Positions 19,977-30,866 are shown, counted from the stretch's first letter. The stretch is DNA of 64,000 nt from JACMJL01 sp963791805 (GCA_963791805.1 CAWBTU010000004.1:1-64000); one strand, 5' to 3'. Notes: generated from the letters alone by a model not told the origin. Program-made: numbers and translations.

Positions 19977-20726
19977 TTAGTCTTGAATTTGTTTCCCGTA
20001 ATTATCCAAATGATAGCCATATTTATATATTAAATCTGAAACTACGACAAATTCGTATCCATCTTTTTGTAGTTTTTCAATGACCCTTGCCAAATTATCG
20101 GGAGTATATCTTGCGTTGGTGTGAAATAAAATAATTGAACCACTCCTTGTTTTATTAACAACCCTTTGATATTCCGAGTTTTTATCCATTTCCCTCCAGT
20201 CAATACTATCCACATCCCATTGTATAGAATACCTTCCTGAGTCTTCTACTGTCTTTATTAATGAATCATTATATTTTCCTTCTGGACACCTAAATAATTT
20301 TGTAACTTGACCTGTCAATTGAAATATTTTTATATCCGTAGTATCTATCTCATTTAAAATACTTTCTCGAGATAAAGCTGTCATATCTGGGTGACTATTA
20401 GAATGGTTGCCAATTTCATGACCTCTACTATATATTGCTTTAACATCATCAGGAAAATCATCAACCCACTTCCCAATTAGAAAAAAGGTTGCTTTAACAT
20501 TATATTTTTGAAGCACATCAAGAATTTGCATTGTATAATCATTTCCCCAGCTAGTATCAAAGGTTAATGCAACTTTCTTTTCTTTAGTCTCCACAGAATA
20601 TATTGGCAATTTTTTATTTGTTTTTATAAAAGTGTCCTTTGTATTTATATTTCTACTATTTATAAATACAGATAATAGAACACATAAAAAAATTAGTGAA
20701 ATAACTATGTATACTTTTTTTTTCAT
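19977..20726 (-). CDS. PdaB-like polysaccharide deacetylase
   Basis: About 249 residues from the ATG at 20726, which follows GGAGG. One N-terminal membrane anchor (VYIVISLIFLCVLLSVFI), then a NodB-type deacetylase domain: ALTFDTSWG with the catalytic aspartate, zinc motif H-x3-H in GNHSNSH, and FRCPEGKY. The TFDTSWG variant in place of TFDDGP is typical of the sporulation-linked PdaB branch, so a role in spore cortex peptidoglycan is likely but inferred. Monocistronic. Confidence 0.82.
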   Translation of the reverse strand: MKKKVYIVISLIFLCVLLSVFINSRNINTKDTFIKTNKKLPIYSVETKEKKVALTFDTSWGNDYTMQILDVLQKYNVKATFFLIGKWVDDFPDDVKAIYSRGHEIGNHSNSHPDMTALSRESILNEIDTTDIKIFQLTGQVTKLFRCPEGKYNDSLIKTVEDSGRYSIQWDVDSIDWREMDKNSEYQRVVNKTRSGSIILFHTNARYTPDNLARVIEKLQKDGYEFVVVSDLIYKYGYHLDNYGKQIQD

Positions 20727-20843
20727 ATTTTCCTCCAAACTTTTTCTTACATTCAATTTATATTCTATAAAGTATAATTAGAGAACTTACTTTATTCGAA
20801 ATAAAATGTGGTTAATTTCTCCTCAATCCCCTAAAAATTTATA

Positions 20844-20872
20844 GTATACTTGAAAATCCAAAGTACAAACTA
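20844..20872 (+). promoter_or_regulatory. Sigma-G promoter for SASP gene
   Basis: GTATA, a 17-base spacer, then CAAACTA; a good fit to forespore sigma-G promoters, placed 34 bases ahead of a SASP start codon. Confidence 0.6.
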
Positions 20873-20905
20873 TAAATAGAAATCTACATAAAGGAGGTTA
20901 AAATT

Positions 20906-21133
20906 ATGGCTTTAGGAGAAAGTGGAAGTGGTCGTACTCAGCTTGTAAAAGAGGCACATCAAATGCTTGATAACATGAAATATGAGATTGCTGAAGAATT
21001 ATCTCTTGGTGTTCATCAAGGTTCTGAAGATTATTGGGGTAAAGTAACCTCAAGAAACTGTGGAAATGTTGGTGGCGAAATGGTAAAAAGATTAGTATCC
21101 ATGGGCGAAAGTGATTTATTAAACAATCAATAA
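20906..21133 (+). CDS. Alpha/beta-type small acid-soluble spore protein
   Basis: 75 residues. Signatures MKYEIAEEL (protease GPR cleavage region) and SRNCGNVGGEMVKRL. Binds and protects DNA in the spore. The C-terminal motif varies from the usual TSRxNGxVGGxM by having Cys before Gly. AGGAGG upstream. Single gene. Confidence 0.9.
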   Translation: MALGESGSGRTQLVKEAHQMLDNMKYEIAEELSLGVHQGSEDYWGKVTSRNCGNVGGEMVKRLVSMGESDLLNNQ

Positions 21134-21302
21134 TAGTACTCATTATTTAGAGTGAACTTTAATATGCTCCCCTTAAATTAGACAGTAAAAATCAAAACTG
21201 TTTATTCAAGGAGGGCATATTGTTTTTTCAAATCTTTTATAATAGATTTAAATTGGGTTTTTATGCTATAATTAAATCATTATATTTTAGGAGGTTCAAT
21301 TA

Positions 21303-21830
21303 ATGTATGATGATACCCTGGAGTTAGCCGAAAATAAGCTTTTGCTTTTATACCTAATTCAAGAAATTAAACTTTCAGTATCAAATAATCAGTTAACCCA
21401 GATAATCCTTGAAAACAATTTCATTAATTATTTTACACTTCAGCAATATATCTCTGAGTTAGTTAATTCTAATTTTATTGAGTATATAGAAACAAATAAG
21501 AAACATAGAATAATAATTACAGATAAAGGAACAAAAGTATTAAATCTATTTAGAAACAGAATATCTCAAAGCAAGAAGGAGACCATCGATAATTATCTAA
21601 AAAAAAATATCGATAATATTAAGAAGGAGATTAGTGTAACTTCAGATTACACTATTGAGAAAGAAAATAATTTTATTGTCAATCTTAAAGCTACTGAAAA
21701 CGATACAATTCTAATCGACATTAAATTGAATGTTGCTTCAAATAAACAAGCTAGGGATTTATGCACAAAATGGAAAAACAATTCATCCGAACTTTATAGT
21801 AATATAATAAAGCTTCTAACTCAAGATTAA
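21303..21830 (+). CDS. DUF4364 family protein
   Basis: 175 residues. The N-terminal half is a winged-helix-like segment (KLLLLYLIQEI, then TLQQYISELVNSNFIEYI, then IIITDKGTKVLNLF), resembling PadR/MarR-type DNA-binding folds. The C-terminal half is a beta-rich domain. The family is conserved in clostridia with no assigned role; transcriptional regulation is a guess from the fold. AGGAGG upstream. It converges on, and overlaps by four bases, the next gene. Confidence 0.7.
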   Translation: MYDDTLELAENKLLLLYLIQEIKLSVSNNQLTQIILENNFINYFTLQQYISELVNSNFIEYIETNKKHRIIITDKGTKVLNLFRNRISQSKKETIDNYLKKNIDNIKKEISVTSDYTIEKENNFIVNLKATENDTILIDIKLNVASNKQARDLCTKWKNNSSELYSNIIKLLTQD

Positions 21831-22711
21831 ATTAAAGCCATACCTGTAGGTTCTCCTCCTATACAAATGGCTTTTTTATTTTCAGTACATATATCCACCT
21901 TGAATAACAAGTTATTATAATTATCTCCCACAAATAAAGAATCGCCTATCTTTTTTATCCCCCTTGGCATACCCCCTATACTGATTTTTCTAATATGTTC
22001 ATAATTCTTTATGTTAACAATACTTATTGTGCCTTCTCCAAAATTCGAAATATAACAGTATTCGTTATCACAATCTATATCCACTGGAGAATACCCTACT
22101 TGAATTCTATATAAGACTCTGTAATTTTTTGAAGAAATAATACTAATATTTCCTCGTTCATAACCCCCAATATTACTTTCACATACAAAAATATATTCTC
22201 CATCTACAGAAAATATAGCTTTTGTCGGATAAGCTCCTACATTTATATTTCTTACTTTTTCTTTATCTATACAATCAATTAATGTTATTGAGTCACTGTA
22301 CATATTGGACACTAACATCCTCTTGTTTCTAAAATCAAAGCTAATACTGTGTGGCAAATTTTCACAGGGGATTTGTTCAACAATTTTTTTACTTATTAAG
22401 TCGAAGACAATAATACTATTACTTTCACCACAAACTATATAAGCATTGTTATTAAACACACTTATATCATTGCAATTAGCACCTATATATTGGTGTTCTA
22501 TTTCCTCATTTATAATAGTATTTACAGTTGACAAACTGTTGCTGTAATTATTTACAACTAGTAATTTATCCTTATAGACCAAGATTCCATGCGGACCAAT
22601 TCTATCTATACTATTAGCACCAAGCTTTATTTTGCATATTTCAATCATCTCATTAGTTTCAATCTTTGATATTGTATCTGAGGAAGTATTACAAACATAT
22701 AGGTATCCCAA
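21827..22711 (-). CDS. YVTN-type beta-propeller repeat protein
   Basis: About 294 residues from the TTG at 22711, preceded by GGGGTGAT. Repeats of about 40 residues, each with the pattern AYIVCGESNSIIVFDL or CYISNFGEGTISIVNI, form a likely seven-bladed propeller. No signal peptide, so probably cytosolic. It belongs to the group seen in sporulating Firmicutes as YncE/YVTN proteins. Function unknown. Confidence 0.7.
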   Translation of the reverse strand: MGYLYVCNTSSDTISKIETNEMIEICKIKLGANSIDRIGPHGILVYKDKLLVVNNYSNSLSTVNTIINEEIEHQYIGANCNDISVFNNNAYIVCGESNSIIVFDLISKKIVEQIPCENLPHSISFDFRNKRMLVSNMYSDSITLIDCIDKEKVRNINVGAYPTKAIFSVDGEYIFVCESNIGGYERGNISIISSKNYRVLYRIQVGYSPVDIDCDNEYCYISNFGEGTISIVNIKNYEHIRKISIGGMPRGIKKIGDSLFVGDNYNNLLFKVDICTENKKAICIGGEPTGMALI

Positions 22712-22833
22712 TTTTATCACCCCTTCACCTTTATAATATGAAGTTAGCTTAAAACTGATAATATACATTTGACACCAATCACATTTTTATCTATATTAAA
22801 TATAGGATTCATTTTACTCAAGGAGGAAATCAG

Positions 22834-23085
22834 ATGTATAACTATACTACTAAAGGAGTTTGTTCAAGAAACGTTAGTTTTGAAATTGATAATGGGAAAG
22901 TAATAAATGTATCTTTTATAGGCGGGTGTGACGGAAATCTTAAAGGTATTTCAACACTTGTTGAAGGTATGGATGTTAATGAAGCTATAACTAAACTTAA
23001 AGGCATTCGTTGTGGTGGCAAAAGCACTTCATGTCCAGATCAACTAGCTAGAGCTTTAGAATCAACTTTATCTCAGGACATATAA
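22834..23085 (+). CDS. TSCPD domain protein (TIGR03905-like)
   Basis: 83 residues. Ends near GGKSTSCPDQLARAL, the TSCPD signature that also occurs at the C-terminus of vitamin B12-dependent ribonucleotide reductases. Cysteines C10, C29, C54 and C63 could bind metal. Stand-alone form of unknown role. AAGGAGG upstream. Confidence 0.8.
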   Translation: MYNYTTKGVCSRNVSFEIDNGKVINVSFIGGCDGNLKGISTLVEGMDVNEAITKLKGIRCGGKSTSCPDQLARALESTLSQDI

Positions 23086-23086
23086 T

Positions 23087-23116
23087 AAAAGCACAAAGTT
23101 CTAGCTTTGTGCTTTT
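23087..23116. terminator. Bidirectional terminator
   Basis: 12-bp perfect stem AAAAGCACAAAG / CTTTGTGCTTTT, loop of six, between the TSCPD gene and folC. Confidence 0.9.
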
Positions 23117-24396
23117 ATTATTTTTCTCATATCACCAATCATATATAAGGACCCTGAAATCAATAACATATCATTCGGTCCACAATAGCTTAAACCTCTC
23201 GTCACAGCTTCTTCATAGTCTTCAATAGCCTCACAACAAGCATTATGCTTCAATATAGCAGTTTTAAGCTTCTCAGCAAGCTCTCCACGCTTAGAATGAG
23301 GTGTCACTGCAATAACTCTACTTGCCATTGGAACTATTGTTTTAATCATGGACTCAACTTGCTTATCAGCAAGAATGCCCAAAATTAGGATAACCTTGTT
23401 ATATTTAAAATATTCCTCCACATTATTCCTTAAACTCATAATACCATCAATATTATGAGCACCATCAATAACTAGTAATGGTGCTTGTCTCATTACTTCA
23501 AGTCTACCTGGCCATTTAACTTTCTTTAAAGCTTTAGTAATGTTATCTTTGCTTATCTTTGCACCTAATTCTATTAAAACTTCAATTGAAGTAATTGCTG
23601 TGGCACAATTCAAAAGCTGATGTTTACCTAAAAGTGAAAGTTCAATCTTATACTCATCCTTTTTTGTTCTAACTATTATCCTTTGAAAATTACTCTTGTC
23701 ATCAACAGAACATAATTTTGCTGAATCCTCAAATACTCTAGAAAGTATACTGTTTTTTATAAAGCATGTTTCTTCTATGATATGTCTTACGTCAGATTTT
23801 TGAGGATATAGTACAACAGGTACTTGATTTTTAATAATTCCAGCCTTTTCTAAAGCTATCTTTTCTATTGTATCACCAAGTATTTGCATATGATCATAAC
23901 TAATAGAAGTAATTACACTTAAAAGGGGCATAATTACATTTGTAGAATCAAGTTTACCCCCAAGACCAACTTCAATGACAGCATAGTCAACTTTTTCGCT
24001 TGAAAAATGTAAAAATGCTGCGCAGGTTACTATTTCAAATTCTGTAGGATGCTCATATCCTAGCCTAATTACTTCATCAACAGCATTTTTTACTTCTGTG
24101 ACAACATTGCTCAAAGAATCTTTAGGAATATTCTTTGAATTAATCTGTATTCGCTCTTCAAACTCTTCAAGATAGGGTGATGTATACATTCCTACTTTAT
24201 AGCCAGCCTCAATCAAAATCATATTTATCATAGCAGATGTTGAACCTTTTCCGTTAGTACCTGCAATATGTATAGATTTTAAGGTTTTATGTGGATTACC
24301 AAGTATCTCTAATATCTTTTCTGTCCTTGAAAGTCCATAATTGCTTCCAAATTTCTCTGTATTTATTATATAACTCATTGCTTCATTGTAATTCAT
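23101..24396 (-). CDS. folC: Folylpolyglutamate/dihydrofolate synthase
   Basis: Adds glutamate to folates using ATP. 431 residues. Mur-ligase fold with P-loop HIAGTNGKGSTSAM near residue 45, VIEVGLGGKLDSTNV, SISYDHMQILG and VIDGAHN motifs in order. Cytosolic. Monocistronic here. Confidence 0.95.
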   Translation of the reverse strand: MNYNEAMSYIINTEKFGSNYGLSRTEKILEILGNPHKTLKSIHIAGTNGKGSTSAMINMILIEAGYKVGMYTSPYLEEFEERIQINSKNIPKDSLSNVVTEVKNAVDEVIRLGYEHPTEFEIVTCAAFLHFSSEKVDYAVIEVGLGGKLDSTNVIMPLLSVITSISYDHMQILGDTIEKIALEKAGIIKNQVPVVLYPQKSDVRHIIEETCFIKNSILSRVFEDSAKLCSVDDKSNFQRIIVRTKKDEYKIELSLLGKHQLLNCATAITSIEVLIELGAKISKDNITKALKKVKWPGRLEVMRQAPLLVIDGAHNIDGIMSLRNNVEEYFKYNKVILILGILADKQVESMIKTIVPMASRVIAVTPHSKRGELAEKLKTAILKHNACCEAIEDYEEAVTRGLSYCGPNDMLLISGSLYMIGDMRKIIKAQS

Positions 24397-24516
24397 ATAT
24401 TCTCCTACGTTTATATCTTTAGTAATTTTTTATAATATCTATAATTTTGCGCATGAAAAACTACAGATTGGAATTAAAGTAATAACTTTAATCAACCTAT
24501 ATACCTATTATTCTCT

Positions 24517-24711
24517 TCATATGCGATATATATAGTTTTCCTTAATTGAGTATCTACATTCTCCTTCAATAGTATATATATAATTTTCCTTTATAAAAAA
24601 TTCATTGTCACCGTCTTCAATTTTATAAATATTATCGTCTTTTATCCAGTATATAGGCTTGCCAGCTTCATTTAATATATATTTATCTTCAATATACGAA
24701 TTATCTAACAT
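24517..24711 (-). CDS. Small beta-repeat protein
   Basis: 64 residues from the ATG at 24711, after GGAGGAAC. Built from repeats of about 14 residues with the pattern IKENYIYxIEGE / IKDDNIYKIEDG, each likely a beta hairpin. Resembles small 4-fold beta-flower proteins; not otherwise recognised. The near-regular repeats argue that it is a real gene. Confidence 0.55.
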   Translation of the reverse strand: MLDNSYIEDKYILNEAGKPIYWIKDDNIYKIEDGDNEFFIKENYIYTIEGECRYSIKENYIYRI

Positions 24712-24930
24712 ATTAGTTCCTCCCTGCATCGTCAAACCATTATTATTAAATCAAATAATGGAAATACTACTATTTGCTAATCAACATATAGTGTCTCATA
24801 AACTATCTCTTACTATATATTGTACAAAACACCCATTCTATTGTAAAGATAAATATAAAAATCATTTATAAAATTTATACAAATAATTCAAATATTATGT
24901 ATTTATTAGTAACTAATAAAGTTAAATAGA

Positions 24931-24970
24931 AAAACCTACAAAATCAAATATTAATTGAATTGTAGGAATT
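24931..24970 (-). terminator. Terminator of the spoVA operon
   Basis: Minus strand CCTACAA, 18-base loop, TTGTAGG, then TTTTTCTATTT. Confidence 0.7.
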
Positions 24971-24997
24971 ATTTTTATAGCTTTACGGTAGCATACA

Positions 24998-25198
24998 TCA
25001 TTTATATTGGGGTTCTTGACTTTCAATATAATTTTGTCTACCCTTTAAAACTTCAAGAGTATCATCAAGTTGCCTTGCAATTTTTTCAAATTCAGCTTTT
25101 GCTTGCTTATCTTCAGTTTCTAAAGAAAAAGTCTTCATTGTAGCAGAAGCGCTTTGAATTCTTGCAATTGCTTGCTTCATTTGAGTACCTACAGTCAT
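24998..25198 (-). CDS. DUF1657 protein of the spoVA operon
   Basis: 66 residues from the ATG at 25198 (MTVGTQMKQAIARIQSASAT), after AAGGGAGATG. Mostly helical. DUF1657 genes commonly accompany spoVA operons, including the mobile spoVA2 type linked to slow, heat-resistant spores. Role unknown. Last gene of the operon. Confidence 0.8.
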   Translation of the reverse strand: MTVGTQMKQAIARIQSASATMKTFSLETEDKQAKAEFEKIARQLDDTLEVLKGRQNYIESQEPQYK

Positions 25199-25220
25199 AC
25201 TTACATCTCCCTTCAAATTA

Positions 25221-25574
25221 TTACCCTTTAGGTTTAAAAATTAGTGCTGCTATAAATCCAAAAACTATTGCAGAAGAAATTCCTGCACTAGTAATTTCAA
25301 AAATACCAGTCATTACTCCAATAATCCCATCTCTTTCTGCTTCAACTAGAGCTCCACTTACTAGTGCATTACCAAAACTGCTTATTGGAACTGAAGCTCC
25401 AGCTCCAGCAAACTTTATTAAAGGCTGATACAACCCTAGCCCTCCTAAGACTGAACCTGCTACCACTAATGTACATGTAGTATGTGCAGGTGTAAGTTTA
25501 CCTACATCCATCATTAGCTGCCCAATAACGCAAATTCCACCGCCTACTAAAAATGCCCAAATGAACTTATCCAT
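25221..25574 (-). CDS. spoVAE: Stage V sporulation protein AE
   Basis: 117 residues, four hydrophobic segments. SpoVAE, with SpoVAC, forms the membrane route for dipicolinate uptake into the forespore. GQLMMDVGKLTPAHTTCTLVVAGSV and the gapped GAGASVPISSFGNAL segment are typical. It is 13 bp after spoVAD. Confidence 0.92.
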   Translation of the reverse strand: MDKFIWAFLVGGGICVIGQLMMDVGKLTPAHTTCTLVVAGSVLGGLGLYQPLIKFAGAGASVPISSFGNALVSGALVEAERDGIIGVMTGIFEITSAGISSAIVFGFIAALIFKPKG

Positions 25575-25587
25575 ATGCGTTCCTCCT

Positions 25588-26590
25588 TTACATTTCTATT
25601 GAAACTGCATGGGCAATGCATGGAATACTCTCCTTTTGTTGATAAGACATTGGGGACATTAGAGCTCCAGTAGCTACTATCAATATTCTCTGTAACTCAC
25701 CTTTTCTCATTCGATTAAGAAAATGTCCATAGGTTACTGTAGCAGAACACCCACAACCACTACCACCAGAAAAAACTGGTTGATTCTGTTTATATATTAA
25801 AAGTCCACAATCAACAAAACTTTGTGAAGGAATAATTAACCCATCTTTATTAAGTAAATTATTGGCTATTTTATGTCCTACTTTTCCCAAATCGCCTGTT
25901 GCAATTATGTCGTAATATGATGGATCAATATTTAAATCTCTAAAATGAGCTTCAATAGTATCCACTGCTGCTGGTGCCATTGCTACTCCCATATTAAATG
26001 GATCAGATAATTCCCATATCTATTACTTTACCTATTGTAGCACTTGTAATCTTAGGTCCTTCTCCTTCATACCCTATTACTGCAGAACCCGCACCTGTTA
26101 CCGTCCATTGAGCAGTTTGTGGTTTTTGGCCACCATATTCTGTTGGATATCTGAATTGTTTTTCAGCAGCAGCATTATGACTACTTGCTGCTGCAATAGT
26201 ATACTTTGCGGCTTTACAGTCTACCAATAATGCTGAAAGGCTAAACTTTCCATAGAACTAGAGCAAGCACCAAATACTCCAAGGTATGGAATGCCTAATG
26301 TTCTGGCAGTAAAACTACTTGATATAATCTGATTCATTAAATCACCACTTAAAAAAAATTGAATATCTTCTTTCTTTATTCCTGATTTTTCATATTGCTC
26401 TTTCACAAGCATGTTCCAGAAAAACTTTCTCGGCCTTTTCAAAACTATCTTGACCTACCCAAATATCCTCGTGAATAATATCAAAATCCTGAGCCAAATT
26501 TCCCTTTCCTTCAAATGGCCCACCTACGGCACTAGATGCAAGTATACACGGCTTAGAATTAAAAATCCAGGATTGATGTCCTTTAAGCAA
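25588..26590 (-). CDS. spoVAD: Stage V sporulation protein AD, three frameshifts
   Basis: Thiolase-fold protein that binds dipicolinate for import. Read through, it covers about 334 residues from the TTG start MLKGHQSWIFNSKPCILAS (RBS GTAGGAGGG) to VSIEM. Fragments join at about 26400 (+1, EHACE|EQYEKSG), 26237 (-1 in a T run, ESLA|LSALLVDC) and 26004 (+1, DMGII|DPFNMG). GACSSSME, SSHNAAAEKQFRYPTEYGGQKP and GGSGCGCSA match the family. No other damage, so a functional gene with sequence errors is more likely than a pseudogene. Confidence 0.85.
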
Positions 26591-27063
26591 TTAAATCCCT
26601 CCTACCCACTTAAAAGCCAAGCTAATTATTGCCACTATAAATGCGGAAAAAACTCCAAAAGCGATGACTGAGCCTGCCAGTTTAAACATATTTCCTCCCA
26701 CTCCAAGTACATATCCTTCACTTCTGTGTTCAATTGCCGCAGAAGCTATAGAATTAGCAAATCCAGTCACTGGTATAGCTGTTCCTGCACCTGCCCACTG
26801 AGCTATATGATCATATACACCAAATCCAGTAAATAGAACTGAAACAATAATTAGAACTGCAGAAGTTGGGCTCGATGCTGTTTTCTCTGTAAAATTAAAA
26901 TAGTTGATAAATATGTATTGTAGTCCTTGACCAATAGCACATATTGTGCCACCTACAATAAATGCTCTAATACAATTAGAAATTACAGCCCTTTTAGGCT
27001 CTATATTAGTTGCTAAGTCTTTATATTGTACTTGTGAGGTGTTAATTTTTTTTTATTTGGCAT
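26591..27063 (-). CDS. spoVAC: Stage V sporulation protein AC, frameshift near start
   Basis: About 157 residues when corrected. The ATG at 27063 leads into MPNKKK, then a run of nine adenines (minus strand, near 27046-27054) loses the frame; ten would restore NTSQVQYKDLATNIEPKRAVISN. The remaining membrane protein (CAIGQGLQY, GAGTAIPVTGFANSIASAAIEH, VGGNMFKLAGSVIAFG) is a clear SpoVAC, a mechanosensitive dipicolinate channel. The stop overlaps the region just ahead of spoVAD. A possible sigma-G -10 (CATATTA) lies at 27084-27090. Confidence 0.82.
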
Positions 27064-27232
27064 CTTTATCCCTTCTATCTTAATAATATGACAATTTATT
27101 AATAAATCCTCACCAATTTTACTAAATTTAACTTTTGAAATTGCAAATAACCTATATTTTCTACATTTCCTATCCATAATATTGTTTCAAATTATTTCTT
27201 TTTTATTCTTTACATATCTTTCAAGTAAAATA

Positions 27233-27268
27233 AAGAAGAACAGAGATTAATTTTTCTCTGTTCTTCTT
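27233..27268 (-). terminator. Terminator of valS
   Basis: 14-bp perfect stem AAGAAGAACAGAGA / TCTCTGTTCTTCTT followed on the minus strand by TTATTTTA. Confidence 0.88.
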
Positions 27269-27275
27269 CGTATAT

Positions 27276-29924
27276 TTATTTTAGACTTTTCAACCTAGCT
27301 TCAACAGCTTCTAGCATTTCCTTATACTTATCTCCCTTAGCTTTTTCTTCATCAACAACGGCCTGAGGAGCTTTTGAAATAAATTTTTCATTAGTAAGCT
27401 TCTTTTCTACTCTGTCTATCTCACTTAAAAGCTTTTCCTTTTCCTTATTTAGTCTCTCAATTTCTTTGTCTAAATCAATTAAATCAAGTAGAGGCATAAA
27501 TAGTTCAGCTCCCTTTGTTACAACTGAAACTGCATTTTCAGGAACGTTGTCTTTAGATGCTATTATCTCAATATCACTTACTGAAGCTAATTTTTCAAAA
27601 TATGCTTTACCCTCTTCAAATGCAATTCTAGCTTTAGCTTCAGTAATATAAGCCATAACCTTTGCTTTTCTTGACGCTGGAACATTCATCTCTAATCTTA
27701 TATTTCTTAACGCCTTAATAGCTTCAGTTACATAAGACATTTGTACTTCTGCATTTTCATCCTTCAATTGTTCAGAATATACAGGCCATGCAGAAATTGT
27801 GATTGACTCAAATTCTCCTTCAAGATGAAGATATATTTCTTCAGTAATAAATGGCATAACTGGGTGAAGTAATTGTATACTGTTAGTTAGAACTTTATAT
27901 AATACATTAAGGGCAATTCCCTTTTGGGCTTCATCATTACCATAAAGTACCGGTTTTGCTAGTTCAATATACCAATCACAGAACTCTGTCCAAATAAAAT
28001 CATATACCTTTTGAGATGCAATTCCCAGTTCATATTTTTCAATATTATCAGTTACCTCTTTTATTACAGTATTTAATCTTGATAAAATCCATTTATCCGC
28101 AAAGGTATAATCTTTATTATCCTTATATTTGTTCATCAACTCTTTGTCTAGGTTCATCATTACAAATCTTGATGCATTCCATATTTTATTAGCGAAGTTT
28201 CTTGCTGCTTCAACTTTTTCTTCATAGAATCTTATATCACTACCAGCAGCATTACCAGTTGCTATCATAAATCTTAAGGCATCTGCTCCATATTGATCAA
28301 TTACATCTAGTGGATCAACACCGTTATTTAGTGATTTTGACATTTTTCTGCCTTGTGAGTCTCTAACCATACCATGAATCAATACAGTCTTAAATGGTAC
28401 TTGCCCTAGATTATGAAGTCCAGAGAATACCATCCTTGCTACCCAAAAGAAAATAATATCATAGCCAGTAACTAAAACGTCAGTTGGATAGAAGTACTCT
28501 AAATCTTCAGTATTCTCAGGCCAGCCTAAAGTTGAAAATGGCCAAAGTGCAGAACTAAACCAAGTGTCTAACACATCTTTATCTTGATCAAGTTTTTCGC
28601 TACCACAATTTGTGCAAGCGTTTGGAGCCTCAGTTGCTACAATCATCTCTCCGCAGGTTTGACAATACCAAACTGGGATTCTATGTCCCCACCAAAGCTG
28701 CCTAGAAATGCACCAGTCTTGAATGTTTTCCATCCAGTTAAAATAAGTTTTATCAAATCTTTCAGGTACAAATTTGGTATCTTTATTCTTTACAGCCTCT
28801 AACGCAGGCTTTGCAAGAGATTCCATCTTTACATACCATTGCTTTGAAATCATAGGTTCAATTACAGTTTGGCATCTATCATGACAACCTACATTATGAG
28901 TGTGTTCCTTAATTTTAACTAAGAAACCTTGCTCCTCTAATTCTTTAACGATTATTTTTCTTGCTTCATATCTGTCTAGACCTACAAACTTTCCACCATT
29001 GCTATTTATAGTTCCATCTTCATTTAAAATATTTATTTCCTCTAAGTTATGTCTCTTACCAACCAAATAATCATTAGGGTCATGAGCAGGCGTAATTTTA
29101 ACTGCACCTGTTCCAAATTCTAAATCTACATATTCATCTGCAATAATTGGAATTTCTTTGTTTACAAGTGGAAGTAGAAGTTTTTTTCCTACTAAATGAC
29201 CATATCTTTCGTCCTTAGGATTTACAGCAACAGCAGTATCTCCAAGCATAGTTTCTGGTCTAGTTGTTGCTATTTCTAAAAATTCATTAGTTCCTACAAT
29301 TGGATACTTTATATGCCAAAAATGTCCTTCTTGCTCATTATAATCAATTTCAGCATCAGAAAGAGCTGTTTTGCATTTGGGGCACCAATTAGTAATTCTG
29401 TTACCCTGATAAATTAAACCTTCATTATACAATTTTACAAAAACTGTTCTTACAGCTTTATTTAAATTATCATCCATTGTAAATGCTTCTCTAGTAAAAT
29501 CAGCTGAACAACCCATTTTCTTAAGCTGCTGTCGGATCCTCTCTCTATATTCATCAGTCCACTCCCAAACCTTTTCTAAAAAGGCTTCTCTGCCAATTTC
29601 TTTTTTTACAATACCCTTCTTTAAAAGTTCATTTGCAACCTTAACCTCAGTAGCAATACTAGCATGGTCTTCGCCAGGTAGCCATAGTGTGCTGTAACCC
29701 TGCATTCTTTTAAATCTTATTAAAAAATCCTGCATTGTATTATCCATTGCATGACCAAGATGCAGTTTACCTGTTATGTTTGGTGGTGGCATTACAATTG
29801 AAAATGGTTTTTTATTTTTATCCACTTTAGGTGTAAAGAATTTCTTCTCCTCCCACCATTTATATATTCTTTCCTCGAATTCCTTAGGATCATAGTTTTT
29901 CGCAATATTCTTTGAATCTTCCAT
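27276..29924 (-). CDS. valS: Valyl-tRNA synthetase
   Basis: Charges tRNA-Val and edits mischarged Thr. 882 residues, full length. HIGH-type [16 protein letters not shown] near residue 45, zinc-type cysteines ([15 protein letters not shown]...CTNCGS), editing domain [22 protein letters not shown] in [10 protein letters not shown] near 527, and the C-terminal coiled coil ([19 protein letters not shown]). AGGAGG start. Preceded by a Val T-box. Confidence 0.97.
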   Translation of the reverse strand: MEDSKNIAKNYDPKEFEERIYKWWEEKKFFTPKVDKNKKPFSIVMPPPNITGKLHLGHAMDNTMQDFLIRFKRMQGYSTLWLPGEDHASIATEVKVANELLKKGIVKKEIGREAFLEKVWEWTDEYRERIRQQLKKMGCSADFTREAFTMDDNLNKAVRTVFVKLYNEGLIYQGNRITNWCPKCKTALSDAEIDYNEQEGHFWHIKYPIVGTNEFLEIATTRPETMLGDTAVAVNPKDERYGHLVGKKLLLPLVNKEIPIIADEYVDLEFGTGAVKITPAHDPNDYLVGKRHNLEEINILNEDGTINSNGGKFVGLDRYEARKIIVKELEEQGFLVKIKEHTHNVGCHDRCQTVIEPMISKQWYVKMESLAKPALEAVKNKDTKFVPERFDKTYFNWMENIQDWCISRQLWWGHRIPVWYCQTCGEMIVATEAPNACTNCGSEKLDQDKDVLDTWFSSALWPFSTLGWPENTEDLEYFYPTDVLVTGYDIIFFWVARMVFSGLHNLGQVPFKTVLIHGMVRDSQGRKMSKSLNNGVDPLDVIDQYGADALRFMIATGNAAGSDIRFYEEKVEAARNFANKIWNASRFVMMNLDKELMNKYKDNKDYTFADKWILSRLNTVIKEVTDNIEKYELGIASQKVYDFIWTEFCDWYIELAKPVLYGNDEAQKGIALNVLYKVLTNSIQLLHPVMPFITEEIYLHLEGEFESITISAWPVYSEQLKDENAEVQMSYVTEAIKALRNIRLEMNVPASRKAKVMAYITEAKARIAFEEGKAYFEKLASVSDIEIIASKDNVPENAVSVVTKGAELFMPLLDLIDLDKEIERLNKEKEKLLSEIDRVEKKLTNEKFISKAPQAVVDEEKAKGDKYKEMLEAVEARLKSLK

Positions 29925-29964
29925 TTATATTCCTCCTTAAAATTGTTTGCTATATATTTTTGAA

Positions 29965-30200
29965 AATAAAAAAAGCCCTAGTCCTATAAAAGGACGAAGA
30001 CTCGTGGTACCACCTTTTTTCCTGCTAGTAAAAAACAGGCTCTTAAAAAAATAACGGCAAAGAACACCGTCTTTACCTACTTAATTCAGTAAAGAAACTC
30101 CAAAGCTACCTTCAAGATATTCCATATAGAAGGTCTTACAGCCTGTGAACCTTCCTCTCTAAATACTTCTCTATCTTTACTCCTCTTTATCAAAGCTTTT
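29965..30200 (-). promoter_or_regulatory. T-box riboswitch, valine specific
   Basis: T-box core GGTGGTACCACG (minus strand of 30003-30014), followed by a hairpin (GTCCTTTTATAGGAC) and TTTTTTT that serve as terminator. In stem I, GAAGGTAGCTTTGGAG gives the valine codon GTA (minus strand of 30109-30107). Controls valS. Confidence 0.93.
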
Positions 30201-30245
30201 AAATATATATATTTATTATAAACTATAATTTGACTCTGTCAAGAA

Positions 30246-30866
30246 TTAGTTATGACCTTTTCTTCCAACCAACAAAAACAAAGTATAGTCTATATTTTCA
30301 CCCTCTACAATTTTTTTATCACTATAGAATGTATTTATTTTTACAGCTTCAAATCCAATCTCCTCAAAAGCTGATATAAGTATCTCTTGCTTGAAACCAT
30401 TATGCCCTTTAAAGTCCTTATCTTCTCTATGAAAGCTACCATCTTCTTCATTTAAATCAACAATACATAAATACCCATCTTCTTTTAAACATTTATGTAA
30501 ATCTTCAATTGTATTTTTAAATTCAACAATATGGTGTAGTACCATTGACATGTATATTACATCATATTTATTTTTTTTATATTGATTGTTATTTTTGCCA
30601 ATATGATTTCCAACCATATTTTTAATTCCTAATTTCTCAATTTTAGAATTCAGCTCCTCTATCATTCCTTTAGATGTATCAACAAGTTCAATACTTTCAA
30701 ATTTATCAAACAGATTAAAACTTATTAATCCAGTTCCACAACCAAATTCCAAAGCATTACATTGTTCTTTTATATCAATTTCTTTCAAAATTTCATTCGC
30801 TATTAATTTTGCCCTAGAAACTCTCTCATCATTATCCCAATTTTTAGCTGCTATATCAAAATCCAT
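30246..30866 (-). CDS. Class I SAM-dependent methyltransferase
   Basis: 206 residues. SAM site LEFGCGTGLISFNLF near residue 39, acidic VDTSKGM, and VIYMSMVLHHIVE typical of the UbiE/Coq5-like group. Substrate unknown. Single gene; the flanking repeats separate it from its neighbours. Confidence 0.8.
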   Translation of the reverse strand: MDFDIAAKNWDNDERVSRAKLIANEILKEIDIKEQCNALEFGCGTGLISFNLFDKFESIELVDTSKGMIEELNSKIEKLGIKNMVGNHIGKNNNQYKKNKYDVIYMSMVLHHIVEFKNTIEDLHKCLKEDGYLCIVDLNEEDGSFHREDKDFKGHNGFKQEILISAFEEIGFEAVKINTFYSDKKIVEGENIDYTLFLLVGRKGHN

